A DNA stretch of 64,000 nucleotides from Bifidobacteriaceae bacterium (lineage in GTDB: Bacteria; Actinomycetota; Actinomycetes; Actinomycetales; WQXJ01): assembly GCA_031267825.1 (NCBI GenBank), contig JAIRYJ010000004.1, positions 62,001 through 126,000 on the forward strand. The letters run 5' to 3'. Made by a program: the position numbers and the translations under genes. Numbering within the stretch: the first letter of the stretch is position 1; each line of letters starts with the position of its first letter. Below the pieces are notes generated by a model that was not told the DNA's origin, searched no databases, and was given only the letters and a program-made list of their open reading frames with translations. Below are positions 26,581-36,434 of the stretch, one piece after another.

Positions 26581-26865
26581 GCGAATTCCTTCACTGGTTG
26601 TTAGGTGCGGCGCCCCGCCTGGCCGCCGCCTTAGGGCCGCGACTGATGCCCGGCTAAGCCGGAGCGGTTTACCGGATCAAGACCTGATCAGACAGAATCC
26701 GGCCGTCGCTGACCAGTTGATAATGCTGCGATCAGTTAGTTAGGGCGGACCAGATCCGCCAGAAACTGTGGACCAGTGAAATCACCTAAAGGCATCAATA
26801 GACCAACATCAAGACTCGACTCATTGGTCGCGAACTCGCAGGTCCGCGACTTCTTCAGCACGGAC
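26581..26865. other. 285-bp gap upstream of the adhesin gene
   Basis: This holds the adhesin leader and promoter region and the 3' flank of dusB. I see the GAAGGA ribosome-binding site, some small GC-rich inverted repeats, and no gene. No -10/-35 pair stands out. Confidence 0.5.
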
Positions 26866-28089
26866 CTAACCGCCAGCCACAGCCACTTCGGCTTTGGCTA
26901 AGGCTTCAGCTTGGCCTGGGCTGACCTCACGCGAGTCGAGCCAACCAGCCGGCAAGCGTGGCAGCTTGGTCCCACCAGCCCGGCCCCTCGGTCCTTCAGC
27001 CGCTGGGCCGGGATAAGGCAACGCTGGGTCAAGCCGGCTCAGCAGAGCCTCAAGTTGATCTAAGCTGGCGATCCGTTGAGCCTCGGCCCGCAACTCGGAA
27101 CCAACCCGGTAGCCCTTGAAATACCAATGCAGATGCCCTCGCAGTTGACGCATGGCGGGTTCTTCTCCGGCCTCGTATTCGCACAGCAAACGGGCATGAG
27201 TCCGGATGGTTTGAAGCACAAACCCAAGGTCAGGCTGGACCAGTTGGTCACTGCCTGCCTGGCTGGCGGCCAGATCGGCGAACAGCCACGGCCGGCCGAG
27301 CGCACCGCGGCCAACCACTACCCCGTCACAACCGGTCCGCTGTAACAACTGGACGGCATCGGCGGCTTCGAAAACGTCACCGTTACCCAACACGGGGATA
27401 CCGCTGACGGCTTGTTTCAACTGCCGGATAAGGGACCAGTCAGCCCGGCCGGAGTAATGCTGGGCGGCGGTCCTGGCATGGAGCGTCAACCCGGCCGCAC
27501 CCTCCTCCTGGGCGGCCAAACCCGCCTCAATGAAGGTCAGGTGATGGTCGTCAATTCCGGCCCTGAGCTTGACTGTTACCGGGCGTCCAGCGGCCGCTTC
27601 AACCGCCACCGCGACGATTCGCCGGAACAGGCCAAGTTTCCACGGCAGGGCCGCGCCACCACCCTGACGTGTCACTTTGGGGGCCGGGCAGCCAAAGTTC
27701 AAGTCGATGTGATCGGCCAGGTCGTGGCGGGCTACCAGCCTGACGCTGGCACCTACAGTGGCCGGGTCAACACCGTAAAGCTGGACTGAACGGGGTTGTT
27801 CTTGGGCGTCTTGGCGCATCATCCGCCAGGTTCGCTGGCCGCCTTCAAGCAGGGCACGGCAGGTCACCATTTCGCCAACGAACAGTCCCCGCCCGAAGGA
27901 GCGGCAAAGCAGCCGGAAGGGCAAGTTGGTGACGCCGGCCATCGGCGCGAGCATTACCGGGGCCGGTGCCGTCAGCCACCCGAGGCGCAGCTCGTCAGGC
28001 CAAACAGTTGGACGATGCCGTCCACCCGGTCGGCAGCGCCCGTCGGGTTCGCCTGGCCTGGCTTGCCTGTCCGGCCGGGTGTCAGACAT
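26866..28089 (-). CDS. dusB: tRNA-dihydrouridine synthase B
   Basis: This FMN enzyme reduces uridines in tRNA to dihydrouridine. Characteristic motifs are [40 protein letters not shown] with the catalytic Cys, [10 protein letters not shown] and [16 protein letters not shown]. The ATG at 28089 overlaps the glyS stop by 8 bp and gives 407 residues. It includes an N-terminal Arg/Pro/Gly-rich extension of about 30 residues not usual in DusB, containing one copy of the recurring CGATGCCGTCC 11-mer. An in-frame upstream start at 28203 lies inside glyS and is rejected. dusB and glyS form an operon. Confidence 0.92.
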   Translation of the reverse strand: MSDTRPDRQARPGEPDGRCRPGGRHRPTVWPDELRLGWLTAPAPVMLAPMAGVTNLPFRLLCRSFGRGLFVGEMVTCRALLEGGQRTWRMMRQDAQEQPRSVQLYGVDPATVGASVRLVARHDLADHIDLNFGCPAPKVTRQGGGAALPWKLGLFRRIVAVAVEAAAGRPVTVKLRAGIDDHHLTFIEAGLAAQEEGAAGLTLHARTAAQHYSGRADWSLIRQLKQAVSGIPVLGNGDVFEAADAVQLLQRTGCDGVVVGRGALGRPWLFADLAASQAGSDQLVQPDLGFVLQTIRTHARLLCEYEAGEEPAMRQLRGHLHWYFKGYRVGSELRAEAQRIASLDQLEALLSRLDPALPYPGPAAEGPRGRAGGTKLPRLPAGWLDSREVSPGQAEALAKAEVAVAGG

Positions 28090-29473
28090 CGCCTCCCACC
28101 AGCAAACTAGCCAAACGCTGTTTGACCTGGCTGATGGCGACCCGTTCTTGGGCCATCGAGTCGCGCTGGCGGATGGTAACGGAGTCGTCTTGCAGCGAGT
28201 CAAAGTCGATTGTCAGGCAAAGCGGTGTGCCGATCTCATCTTGGCGGCGGTAGCGCCTGCCGATAGCTCCGGCGTCATCAAATTCAATATTCCAATGCTG
28301 GCGCAATTCGGCCGCCAAGTCACGGGCTTTGGGTGACAGGTCGGTGTGACGTGATAAAGGTAAAACCGCCGCTTTGACTGGCGCCAGGCGCGGGTCGAGC
28401 CGTAGGACTGTCCGCCGGTCCAACGTGCCCTTAGTGTTGGGGGCTTCGTCTTCGGCGTAAGCGTCAACTAGGAAAGCCATGACTGATCGCGAAAGACCGG
28501 CCGCTGGTTCGATCACATAAGGCACGTAGCGTTCGCCGGAGGCCTGGTCAAAGACTGACAAATCCTGGCCGGAGTGCTGCGAATGAGTTGTCAAGTCAAA
28601 GTCAGTCCGGTTGGCGATACCTTCCAATTCGCCCCATTCGCTGCCTTGGAACTGGAAGCGGTATTCAATGTCAACCGTTCGCTTCGAGTAGTGCGACAGT
28701 TTTTCTTTAGGGTGTTCGTAATGCCGCAGGTTTTCTGCTTTGATTCCTAGGCCGGTGTACCAGGCGGTACGCCGGTCGATCCAGTACTGATGCCATTGTT
28801 CATCTGTGCCGGGCACAACAAAGAACTCCATCTCCATTTGTTCAAACTCGCGTGTCCGGAAAATGAAGTTACCTGGAGTGATTTCGTTGCGGAATGATTT
28901 GCCAACCTGGGCGATTCCGAAGGGCGGCTTCTTGCGGGAGGAAGCCAACACGTTGGCGAAGTTAACGAAAATTCCTTGGGCTGTTTCTGGGCGCAGATAG
29001 TGCAGGCCTTTATCATCTTCGACTGGGCCGAGGAAGGTGCGCAGCAGGCCTGAGAACTGACGTGGTTCGGTCCAGGCCCCTCTGGTGCCGCAGTTAGGGC
29101 AGGGCAGGCCAGCCAGGCCGCCCTCTGGCGGGTGGCCTTTGCGTTGTTCGAACTCGTCTAACAAGGTGTCTTCGCGGAAGCGTTTATGGCAGGCGGTGCA
29201 TTCGATCAGCGGATCGGTAAAGACCGCGACATGGCCGGAAGCTTCCCAGACTTGCCGAGGCAGTATGACTGAGGAGTCAAGCCCAACAATGTCTTCCCGC
29301 GATGTGACCATCGCCTGCCACCATTGGCGTTTGATGTTTTCTTTGAGTTCAACGCCAAGCGGGCCGTAGTCCCAGGCGGACCTGGTGCCGCCGTAGATCT
29401 CGCCGCAGGGATAGACCAGGCCACGGCGTTTGGCTAAGGAAATGACTTGGTCAACTGTGCTGGATGAAACCAC
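28082..29473 (-). CDS. glyS: Glycyl-tRNA synthetase (dimeric type)
   Basis: This class II synthetase charges tRNA-Gly. It has 463 residues, the length of the single-chain alpha2 form. The N-terminus [39 protein letters not shown] is diagnostic. Also visible are a zinc-type CTAC...CPNC pair, motif 2 [25 protein letters not shown], and a C-terminal anticodon-binding domain ([14 protein letters not shown]). It diverges from znuA: its start is 57 bp from the znuA ATG. Confidence 0.96.
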   Translation of the reverse strand: MVSSSTVDQVISLAKRRGLVYPCGEIYGGTRSAWDYGPLGVELKENIKRQWWQAMVTSREDIVGLDSSVILPRQVWEASGHVAVFTDPLIECTACHKRFREDTLLDEFEQRKGHPPEGGLAGLPCPNCGTRGAWTEPRQFSGLLRTFLGPVEDDKGLHYLRPETAQGIFVNFANVLASSRKKPPFGIAQVGKSFRNEITPGNFIFRTREFEQMEMEFFVVPGTDEQWHQYWIDRRTAWYTGLGIKAENLRHYEHPKEKLSHYSKRTVDIEYRFQFQGSEWGELEGIANRTDFDLTTHSQHSGQDLSVFDQASGERYVPYVIEPAAGLSRSVMAFLVDAYAEDEAPNTKGTLDRRTVLRLDPRLAPVKAAVLPLSRHTDLSPKARDLAAELRQHWNIEFDDAGAIGRRYRRQDEIGTPLCLTIDFDSLQDDSVTIRQRDSMAQERVAISQVKQRLASLLVGGDV

Positions 29474-29493
29474 GACAGGTAAGCCTAATGGAT

Positions 29494-29530
29494 TTGACCA
29501 GCGATGAATCGAATATGATAATCATTCTCA
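29494..29530 (+). promoter_or_regulatory. Zinc-regulated promoter: Zur box over -10, leaderless znuA start
   Basis: TTGACC (29494-29499) and GATAAT (29517-29522) are separated by 17 bp, an excellent sigma-70-type promoter. The 7-1-7 inverted repeat TGATAATCATTCTCA (29516-29530) covers the -10 box and reaches the A of the znuA ATG. It matches the Fur/Zur operator style of Actinobacteria. A repressor bound here would block polymerase directly. Transcription should begin at or within a base or two of the start codon. Confidence 0.82.
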
Positions 29531-30426
29531 TGAAATCTCCTTTCCCCCGCCAACCCGGTCGGCTGATCGCACTAGTCAGCGCGATCAGCCTGGGCTTGGC
29601 TTTACTGGCGGGTTGCGGCGCCCCAGCCTCATCACAGAATCAACCAACCAGTGGAGACGGTCCGCGCCTAGTCGCATCCTTCTATCCGCTGCAGTGGCTC
29701 ACCCAGCAGATCGCCGGGCCAGACACCGAAGTCGCCTCGCTGACACCAAAAGGCGCCGAACCACACGATTCAGAACTCGAGCTGTCTCAAGTTTCAGCCC
29801 TCGGCCAAGCCGACCTGATGGTCACATTGGGTGGCTTCCAGGCGGCCGTCGACCAAGCCATCGCCTCCAACCCGCCGGCCGTCACCGTTGACCTGGCACC
29901 AATCGTTGGCCTGCGAAACGGTGATCCGCACTTCTGGCTTGACCCAACCAAACTCGCTTTAGCGGTTCAGCCCATCACCGACGCTCTGGTCCAAGCCGAT
30001 CCGGCCGGCGCCGTCGGATACCAAGAACGAGCCGCCGCCTTAGATACCGCCCTAGCTGAACTAGACAGCGATCTGGCGGCCGGGCTGAAACCGTTCGCTG
30101 GGGCTTACGTTGTGACAACACACGCCGCCTTCAACTACTTCGCTGAACGCTACGGCTTAATCCAGATCGCGGTCGCCGGAATCGATCCAGAAGCCGAACC
30201 AACGCCAGCCCGCCTCAAACAGGTACGTGACCAAATCGGCCAACTACCAGTCAAGACCATCTACTTCGAGGAGCCCGCCTCCACCAAGACAGCCCAAACC
30301 CTGGCCGATGACCTGGGTTTGACCACCGGACAGCTCAACCCCGTTGAAACCAGCACCGGCGGTGACTACCTGACAGTTATGCGGGTCAACCTTATAGCTC
30401 TGCAAGAAGGCCTGGAAGCCGGGTGA
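29530..30426 (+). CDS. znuA: Zinc ABC transporter substrate-binding lipoprotein
   Basis: This is a cluster A-I metal receptor of 298 residues with lipobox LLAGC. Metal-ligand motifs are present: EPHDSELE, GDPHFWLDP and VVTTHAAFNYFAERYGL give three His, and the IYFEEP region gives the acidic ligand. It lacks the long His/Asp-rich loop of some ZnuA proteins. The ATG at 29530 is set by the promoter just upstream; a longer in-frame start at 29464 would lie ahead of the promoter. It overlaps znuC by 4 bp (GTGA). Confidence 0.92.
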   Translation: MKSPFPRQPGRLIALVSAISLGLALLAGCGAPASSQNQPTSGDGPRLVASFYPLQWLTQQIAGPDTEVASLTPKGAEPHDSELELSQVSALGQADLMVTLGGFQAAVDQAIASNPPAVTVDLAPIVGLRNGDPHFWLDPTKLALAVQPITDALVQADPAGAVGYQERAAALDTALAELDSDLAAGLKPFAGAYVVTTHAAFNYFAERYGLIQIAVAGIDPEAEPTPARLKQVRDQIGQLPVKTIYFEEPASTKTAQTLADDLGLTTGQLNPVETSTGGDYLTVMRVNLIALQEGLEAG

Positions 30427-31187
30427 ACCAGGCCACCACCATCCCCAACCCACTTGTCTTAGCGAGCCATCTGAGCGTCAACCTGGGTGGGCAAACCATC
30501 TTGCACGACATCACCACCCAGCTCACACCAGGTGAAACAGTCGGCCTGCTAGGCGCCAATGGATCAGGCAAGTCAACCCTGGTCAGGACCCTGCTCGGGT
30601 TGATCGCGCCAAGTCAAGGCCGGGTTGAACTGTTCGGCCAGCCGCCAGGCAGACAAGTACCCTGGCACCGTCTGGCCTACGTCCCCCAAGACTCACCGGC
30701 CGGAGCTGGCGTACCCACCTCAGCCCTCGAAGCTGTCATGGCCGGACTACTCAGCGGACCGTGGCCGTGGCCGCCACGCGGCGCCAAAGAACGCGCCCTG
30801 CGCGCCCTTGACCAAGTCGGCTTGCGCCAGCAAGCCCGCTCACCACTGAAAGTCCTGTCCGGCGGCCAACGCCACCGTGTCCTATTGGCTCGCGCCCTGG
30901 TGCGTCGCCCCGAACTACTAATCATGGATGAGCCACTGGCCGGCGTCGACGGCGCCTCAGCTACCGCCCTGGTCGACGCGCTGCGGGAAATTCCTTGCCT
31001 GACCTGCTTAGTCGTCCTGCACGAGGCTGGGCCTTTCGCTGGCTACCTGAAGCGCGGCATCGTCCTTAGAAGCGGACGGCTAGTAGCCGATGCCCCACTG
31101 ACCAAACTGGCTCCAGAAGCGATCTCCCACCACCACGACGCCCCGCCGCTGGCCCGGCCGGGTGTCCAACTGGAGGGCCCAACATGA
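30423..31187 (+). CDS. znuC: Zinc ABC transporter ATPase
   Basis: This is the nucleotide-binding subunit of the zinc importer, 254 residues. It has Walker A GANGSGKST, signature LSGGQRHRV and Walker B LLIMDEPLAGVD, with the H-loop His in VVLHEA. The GTG start overlaps the znuA stop, and its own stop overlaps the znuB ATG. Zinc specificity is inferred from the zur gene and the Zur box; manganese importers look similar. Confidence 0.92.
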   Translation: MNQATTIPNPLVLASHLSVNLGGQTILHDITTQLTPGETVGLLGANGSGKSTLVRTLLGLIAPSQGRVELFGQPPGRQVPWHRLAYVPQDSPAGAGVPTSALEAVMAGLLSGPWPWPPRGAKERALRALDQVGLRQQARSPLKVLSGGQRHRVLLARALVRRPELLIMDEPLAGVDGASATALVDALREIPCLTCLVVLHEAGPFAGYLKRGIVLRSGRLVADAPLTKLAPEAISHHHDAPPLARPGVQLEGPT

Positions 31188-32077
31188 GCGGATACGCCGA
31201 TTACTGGATTCAAATGCTGCAAGACCCGCTGATCCGCCGGGCCCTCCTGGTCGCTGTACTGGTCGGCGCGGCCGCACCTGTTATCGGCACTTTCTTAGTG
31301 CAGCGCCGACTGGCGTTATTGGGGGACGGTATTGGGCATGTCGCCCTGACTGGCGTCGCCTTAGGCTGGCTGATCGGTGCCGGACTAGGGCTGACACCAG
31401 GAACTTTGGCTGTGCCCGGAGCGATCGTCGCGGCCGTGGCCGGTTCGGTCATCATCGAATTGGTCCGCACCTCCGGGCGGACCTCCGGCGATCTAGCCCT
31501 GGCGCTGATGTTCTACGGCGGGATCGCTGGCGGGGCTGCCCTGATCAAAGTGGCCGGCGGCACCAGCGCCACACTGGTCGCCTACTTGTTCGGTTCACTG
31601 TCAACCCTGTCCGCCTCAGACGTCAGCGCCACAGCCGAACTAGCTGTGATCATTCTGATGGCCGGACTGGTGGGCCGCTGGGCCCTGTTCGCCGCCGGGT
31701 CGGATGAACCATTCGCCCGGGCCAGTGGTATCCCAACCCGCCTGTGGAACATCGCCAGTGCCGCCTTAGCCGCCTTGACTGTTACCGTGGCCATGCGAGT
31801 AGTTGGGTTATTGCTGGTCAGTGCGCTAATGATTGTGCCAGTGGCGATCTCTCAACTAGCCGCCCGGTCTTTTGCCCGGACCATGGCGTGGGCCGCTCTG
31901 ATCGGAGCCGTCACCGGTGCGGCCGGACTGTTCACCGCCTATTGGTATGATCTGCCGCCGGGCGCGACAATTGTGGTGCTGGCGATCGCCATCTACGCCA
32001 TCGCCGCTACCAGTCGGCCGCTGGTCGAGAAACTAGCCCACCGGCCCAGCCACCTAACCGGCCAGCCAAGGAGTTGA
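31184..32077 (+). CDS. znuB: Zinc ABC transporter permease
   Basis: This is an ABC-3 family permease of 297 residues with about eight membrane segments. The characteristic N-terminus (LIRRALLVAVLVGAAAPVIGTFLVQRRLALLGDGIGHVALTGVALGWLIG) includes the conserved GDGIGHVALTGVALG. It forms the channel of the zinc importer, is translationally coupled to znuC, and is followed 4 bp later by zur. Confidence 0.93.
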   Translation: MSGYADYWIQMLQDPLIRRALLVAVLVGAAAPVIGTFLVQRRLALLGDGIGHVALTGVALGWLIGAGLGLTPGTLAVPGAIVAAVAGSVIIELVRTSGRTSGDLALALMFYGGIAGGAALIKVAGGTSATLVAYLFGSLSTLSASDVSATAELAVIILMAGLVGRWALFAAGSDEPFARASGIPTRLWNIASAALAALTVTVAMRVVGLLLVSALMIVPVAISQLAARSFARTMAWAALIGAVTGAAGLFTAYWYDLPPGATIVVLAIAIYAIAATSRPLVEKLAHRPSHLTGQPRS

Positions 32078-32081
32078 GACA

Positions 32082-32474
32082 GTGACAGGACGCACCGGAC
32101 GGGCCCGCGAACTGGTCCTGGGCGCCTTGCGCCAAGCTGGCGCCTTCCGGTCAGCCCAAGCCCTCCACCTTGAATTGGCCCAAGCCGGGCAGCGTGTCTC
32201 TTTGGCGACGGTTTACCGCAACCTTCAGGCCTTGGCCCAAGATGGTCAAGTTGACCAGGTCAGGGTGGAAGGGGCCGAGTCCCTTTACCGCACTTGCGCT
32301 GAAGTAGGCCATCACCACCACGTGGTTTGCCGTGTCTGCGGCAACTCCGCCGCTGTCAGTGGGCCAGACTTCGAAACTTGGGCTGATCTGGTGGCTGCCG
32401 CCGCCGGATACAGCGATGTCGCTCACCAGTTCGAAATCACTGGCCTTTGTGGCACCTGCCAGGCCACCAAGTAG
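32082..32474 (+). CDS. zur: Zinc uptake regulator (Fur family)
   Basis: This metal-dependent repressor has 130 residues. The winged helix contains SLATVYRNLQAL. The regulatory metal region is HHHH (77-80) and the structural zinc site has C83/C86 (CRVC) and C123/C126 (CGTC). The GTG start has AAGGAG upstream. It is last in the znuACB-zur operon, and the box at 29516 suggests it represses its own operon under zinc sufficiency. A general Fur role is less likely given the position. Confidence 0.9.
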   Translation: MTGRTGRARELVLGALRQAGAFRSAQALHLELAQAGQRVSLATVYRNLQALAQDGQVDQVRVEGAESLYRTCAEVGHHHHVVCRVCGNSAAVSGPDFETWADLVAAAAGYSDVAHQFEITGLCGTCQATK

Positions 32475-32674
32475 ACCAGCCAACACTTCCCCGGCTCCAG
32501 TCAGCCCACTTTCCGCGACGGAAACCGGTCAAAGTCAGCCATTTTGGGCAACTTTGACCGATTCGGTTCACCCTGGTTCTTACCCTGAAGTGCCGCCCCT
32601 AGCGGTCTATTGGTAAACCCGCCGGTCAACGGACTAGTGGTGTTGTGAAGCTTGTTGACGAGATCAGCCAACCC

Positions 32675-32724
32675 CCAGGAAAGTGACCCAGTGGCTGGCC
32701 TTGACCCCACTGGGGTGGTTTCCT
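32675..32724 (+). repeat. Dispersed GGAAAATGACCCC hairpin element, diverged copy 3
   Basis: CCCAGGAAAGTGACCCAGTGG is followed by TTGACCCCACTGGGGTGG and TTTCC. The inner stem is kept, while the outer arms differ from the other copies and still pair as GGAAA/TTTCC. It lies between zur and the convergent membrane protein gene. Nearby, GGTCAAAGT and ACTTTGACC (32527-32560) form another inverted repeat, a possible zur terminator. Confidence 0.72.
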
Positions 32725-32736
32725 GCCACCCTCAGA

Positions 32737-34755
32737 CTAGGGTTCGGTCAAACGTAGAACGGTGTAGCGCGGCCCCTCACCAGCTAGTTCGAACAAGCCC
32801 GAATCTAGATATCGGCCCGGACGGCCGGTTACCAGGTATTGGGCTTCGAAGCGTCTTGCCGCTGTTGCGATGAACTCGACCGGCAGCTCCTCAAACCGCA
32901 CTTCTGAGTCACGGTATTGACCGTCCTGGTGGTCCACAGCGCCAAGGTAAACCAGGCGTTCAATCCATTCAGTCATGGCTGAGTCAGTAATTGGCACGTT
33001 TTTCCGTGCCGCCGCCAAGCTGCGCTTGGCGTACAGGTGCAACGCCGTGTAAACGAAATCTTGAGGATCAGCCAGAAATGCCTGATCCGGTGGAATCGCA
33101 TCGGCCAGGGCGGCGGCGTCAGCCAGATCAATCGGCGGCGGGTAGGTGTACTCCATCAACGACCGTGCCCGGAGATGTCCGTCCTGCCAGATCAGGAACT
33201 GGCTGGCCACGAAAACCGCTGTCACCACCGCGGTCAAGCTGATCGCGGCTAGCCGGGCTGGGTCCAACCAGCGCTGGCGCGACACTGGTTGTGTCGCCGA
33301 CCCGCCGCGGCCCCCCGGCCCAGCCACGGTGTCCGGCCCAGCCACGGTGTCCGGCCCGGCGACCAGGCCGCTTCCCATTCCGCCATCCTGCCCTGGCTGG
33401 GCCTCCGGTCCGCCCGCGACCGCTGGCACTTGTCTAGCCGCTGGCCACAAGGCCAATGCGGCACAGACCGTGGCCAGCCCGATCCCCACTAAGCAAGTCG
33501 GCTCAAGCCATTCGGTCGCCTCCGAATAGGTCCCAACAATCGCCTTGGCGATGCCCTCGACCGCCACCACGGCGCAAGGCAGCAGCACGGCACCTTTGAT
33601 GCCGCGCCGCAACAATCGCGTCAAAGCCACCGCCAACAAAACCATCAACCAGACGCGGAAAGCGCCGAAATACCTTTCGGGATACAGCTTGGAGACCACG
33701 GCCAACGGAACCAGCTCAACAAAGACATAGTTGGCCAATATCACCAGCCAGCCGATCAGCGCCAAAACACCCGTTGGAATCAGCCAGCGCCGCACCGTCT
33801 GGCGCAGCTTAGTTGGTTCAGCGGTGGCCGCGACCAGTCCGGCCGCTCCGGCCGCCATCACCCAAAAGGCACCACCGCGAGCCCAATCCCAGGCGCTTGG
33901 AACCAATAGCGGGCGGTGACGGTATTGCGAGTAGATCGCCACAAATTCCTGGTCAGTCATGGTTGAACCGCCCGTCGTCAGCCGGAAAGCGGCGTAAAAG
34001 CCCGCCACCACAAGTAGCAGCGGCACCAGGCTGAGCAACGGAGAAAATCGTTTCAAAGCCCGCCGCCAAGCGGTTCGGACCAGTTCCGCTGGTCGATCGA
34101 CCGACGGTTCTAACAACTGATCCGCCACTCGATCCGCCGTCCAGGCCGCCTGACGCCAGACCTGGCGCAAAGCCAGCAAACCAATCGGAACCGCCATGTA
34201 AAGCGGCACCTGCTGATGGAACAACGCACCCACCGCTAAGAATGATCCGGCCGCCCACCAGCGCGAACGTAAAGCGAAAGCCAGCCCCCAAACGGCCAGC
34301 GCCATGCCGAATGACTGGTTGTACCAAGACTCTGTCCAAATCCAGTTCCATCCCAGGTAATAGCCCAGGTCAAGGCGAGCCACAGCCAAGCCGAGCAGAG
34401 CGCTCAGAGCCAGCTTGTAACGCCCTGAAACACCAGCCGCCAAGGCTGTCAAACCACCCGCCATCAAAGCGGTGCAGAGTAACTGGATGACCAAACTGGC
34501 CGGCCACCAATCGATGCCACCTAAGCGCATCACGCCAAGCAACAACCAGTCGTTAATGAACTGTGGTGTGATGGCGGCGGCTGAAGACTCAGCGAACAGG
34601 TCTCCCGGAAACAACGCCGGATCCCCCCGTCGCAAAGCGGCCGAAATGTAGGTCACCATGTCCAGGTTGAACGGCGCCACCCCCAGCAGCAACAGTTCGC
34701 TCGCCGCCACCAGCCAACTCGCCAACCAGGGCACCAGCCGCCGGATCCGTCCCAT
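32737..34755 (-). CDS. Polytopic membrane protein of unknown function (DUF6798-like)
   Basis: This 672-residue protein has about a dozen hydrophobic segments and a C-terminal soluble region of about 150 residues beginning near YPPPIDLADAAALADAIPPDQAF. The N-terminus (LDMVTYISAALRRGDPALFPGDLFAES) resembles membrane glycosyltransferase-like proteins of the DUF6798 group. No activity can be assigned. A linker holds a short perfect repeat (GPDTVA twice). It begins 9 bp after uppS and shares its strand, so a recO-uppS-this-gene transcript is likely. Confidence 0.75.
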   Translation of the reverse strand: MGRIRRLVPWLASWLVAASELLLLGVAPFNLDMVTYISAALRRGDPALFPGDLFAESSAAAITPQFINDWLLLGVMRLGGIDWWPASLVIQLLCTALMAGGLTALAAGVSGRYKLALSALLGLAVARLDLGYYLGWNWIWTESWYNQSFGMALAVWGLAFALRSRWWAAGSFLAVGALFHQQVPLYMAVPIGLLALRQVWRQAAWTADRVADQLLEPSVDRPAELVRTAWRRALKRFSPLLSLVPLLLVVAGFYAAFRLTTGGSTMTDQEFVAIYSQYRHRPLLVPSAWDWARGGAFWVMAAGAAGLVAATAEPTKLRQTVRRWLIPTGVLALIGWLVILANYVFVELVPLAVVSKLYPERYFGAFRVWLMVLLAVALTRLLRRGIKGAVLLPCAVVAVEGIAKAIVGTYSEATEWLEPTCLVGIGLATVCAALALWPAARQVPAVAGGPEAQPGQDGGMGSGLVAGPDTVAGPDTVAGPGGRGGSATQPVSRQRWLDPARLAAISLTAVVTAVFVASQFLIWQDGHLRARSLMEYTYPPPIDLADAAALADAIPPDQAFLADPQDFVYTALHLYAKRSLAAARKNVPITDSAMTEWIERLVYLGAVDHQDGQYRDSEVRFEELPVEFIATAARRFEAQYLVTGRPGRYLDSGLFELAGEGPRYTVLRLTEP

Positions 34756-34764
34756 GACTAAGCC

Positions 34765-35574
34765 TCAGGCCCCGTAGCGCCGTTGCCGGGAGCTGTATTG
34801 GACGATGCCGTCCCACAAGTCGCGGCGGTCGACGTCAGGCCACAGCTTGTCTGAGAAGACCAGTTCAGCGTAGGCGGCTTGCCAGATGAGGAAGTTTGAC
34901 AGGCGTTGCTCCCCGCTGGTGCGCCAGAACAAGTCAACATCCGGAGTGGCCACCCGCTGGCTGATCGAATCCTCGGTCAGGCTGGCCATCATCGTTTCAA
35001 CTAGGGCCGCGGCATCGCCTGGGGACGCGCCACGAGTTTGGCTCTTGCCGGAAGCGGGGCTGAACTGGCGGGCGGCTTCACCCAACACTGCCCGGGCGGC
35101 GGCCACAATGTCATCGCGGCCGCCGTAATTGACACACAAGGTGAGATTTAGCCCGGTGTTACCACGGGTCAGGTGGGCGGCATCGTCCAACTCTTTAATG
35201 ACGCTGGGCCAAAGCCGTTGGCGCTGCCCGGCCCAACCGATCCGGACGTTCCACGAATTAAACAAGTCTCGCCGCTGACGCAACACCCGGCGCGAATACC
35301 CCATCAAGAACCGGACCTCGCTGGGTGAACGTTTCCAATTCTCAGTTGAGAAAGCGTAAACCGACAGCCATCTGACCTTGGCTTCGATCGCCCCGGCGAC
35401 AACTTCAACTAGGGCTTCCTCGCCTGCCCGGTGGCCTTCGGTGCGGGGCAGGCCGCGTTGCCTGGCCCAGCGGCCGTTGCCGTCCATCACAACGGCGACA
35501 TGGTTCGGCACGGCTTCTAACGGCAAATCCGGCACAACCGCGCCAGATCGATGCGGTGGAGGGGTTTGTGCCAT
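34765..35574 (-). CDS. uppS: Isoprenyl (undecaprenyl) diphosphate synthase
   Basis: This cis-prenyltransferase makes the lipid carrier for cell-wall synthesis. It has 269 residues. Motifs are VVMDGNGRWARQRGLPRTEGHRAG with the catalytic Asp, SVYAFSTENWKRS, and PDVDLFWRTSGEQRLSNFLIWQAAYAELVF. The final DGIVQYSSRQRRYG is typical of the family. TAGGCT six bases before the ATG suggests a leaderless start. It is downstream of recO in the usual actinobacterial order. Confidence 0.96.
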   Translation of the reverse strand: MAQTPPPHRSGAVVPDLPLEAVPNHVAVVMDGNGRWARQRGLPRTEGHRAGEEALVEVVAGAIEAKVRWLSVYAFSTENWKRSPSEVRFLMGYSRRVLRQRRDLFNSWNVRIGWAGQRQRLWPSVIKELDDAAHLTRGNTGLNLTLCVNYGGRDDIVAAARAVLGEAARQFSPASGKSQTRGASPGDAAALVETMMASLTEDSISQRVATPDVDLFWRTSGEQRLSNFLIWQAAYAELVFSDKLWPDVDRRDLWDGIVQYSSRQRRYGA

Positions 35575-35623
35575 AGTCCGAGCCTAGTGGGCTGGCCCGG
35601 CCAGCTAACAAGTGCCTGTCGGT

Positions 35624-36364
35624 CTAGGTTTCCTCGCCGCGTTCGACCAGGCGTAAGGCTTTGACCGCCCGTTCCATGTGGAACTGGGCGAAGGCTTGGG
35701 TCAAACCCGAAGCCTCAGCGGCGGCGGCCGACCGATGGCTGACGACAGCCTCCCAATCACCTGACAACAGGGCGCCCAGCAAACTGACAGTCTCGGCCGC
35801 GGGCGCGGCTGAGCCGGGTGGCCGACAGGTTTGGCAAACCATGCCTCCAGCTGGCGGCGAGAACGCCCGGTGCGGACCGGCTTTACCGCACAAGGCGCAA
35901 TCACCTAAAGCCGGTGCGTAGCCAGCTAAAGCCAATGATCGCAACAAGAACGAATCAACTATGGCCGGCGCTGGCGTCCGCCCACGGGCCAGTGCGGCGA
36001 AGGCGCCTAAGGTCAGCCGGAACAGCGCCCTGGCTGGATGGTGTTCGACTGGACTGAGCTTGTCGGCTGTTTCAGCCACCGCGCAAGCCCCAGTGAAGAC
36101 CGAATAGTGGCGTGAGATTGGCCCGCCATAAGCCGCCAAAGTTTCCGCCTGTGTCACTGTGTCAAGGTTCCGGCCCTCATAAAGCAACAGATCGACATGC
36201 ATGAATGGCTCTAGGCGGGCACCGAAGCGGGACTTGGTCCGCCGCACCCCTTTAGCGACGGCGCGAACCTTGCCATGGTCGCGTGTCAATAGTGTGATGA
36301 TCCGGTCAGCCTCGGCCAATTTGTGGGTCCGCAGCACAATCCCCGCGTCCCTGTAAGTGGCCAT
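35624..36364 (-). CDS. recO: DNA repair protein RecO
   Basis: This mediator of RecFOR recombination has 246 residues. An N-terminal OB-fold (YRDAGIVLRTHKLAEADRIITLLTRDHGKVRAVAKGVRRTKSRFGARLEPF) is followed by a helical domain with a C4 zinc site (CALC...CQTC). It diverges from fadD across 70 bp containing a GCGTAGCTACGC palindrome of unknown role. Confidence 0.94.
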   Translation of the reverse strand: MATYRDAGIVLRTHKLAEADRIITLLTRDHGKVRAVAKGVRRTKSRFGARLEPFMHVDLLLYEGRNLDTVTQAETLAAYGGPISRHYSVFTGACAVAETADKLSPVEHHPARALFRLTLGAFAALARGRTPAPAIVDSFLLRSLALAGYAPALGDCALCGKAGPHRAFSPPAGGMVCQTCRPPGSAAPAAETVSLLGALLSGDWEAVVSHRSAAAAEASGLTQAFAQFHMERAVKALRLVERGEET

Positions 36365-36421
36365 CTAACAATGTTGCCAGTTGTTTGCCCGTCGCGTAGC
36401 TACGCAACCGTAGGTTCGCTG

Positions 36422-36427
36422 TACACT
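36422..36427 (+). promoter_or_regulatory. TACACT -10 box for the acyl-CoA ligase gene
   Basis: TACACT ends seven bases before the GTG at 36435, with no ribosome-binding site. Exactly the same box and spacing precede the DUF3043 gene at 43746. It is read as a leaderless promoter. Confidence 0.5.
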
Positions 36428-36434
36428 TTCCGCC

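Noticed and set aside
28090-28203. Longer N-terminus for dusB
   Set aside because: It lies inside glyS and would add an out-of-frame shadow of the glyS C-terminus. The ATG at 28089 gives a complete enzyme.
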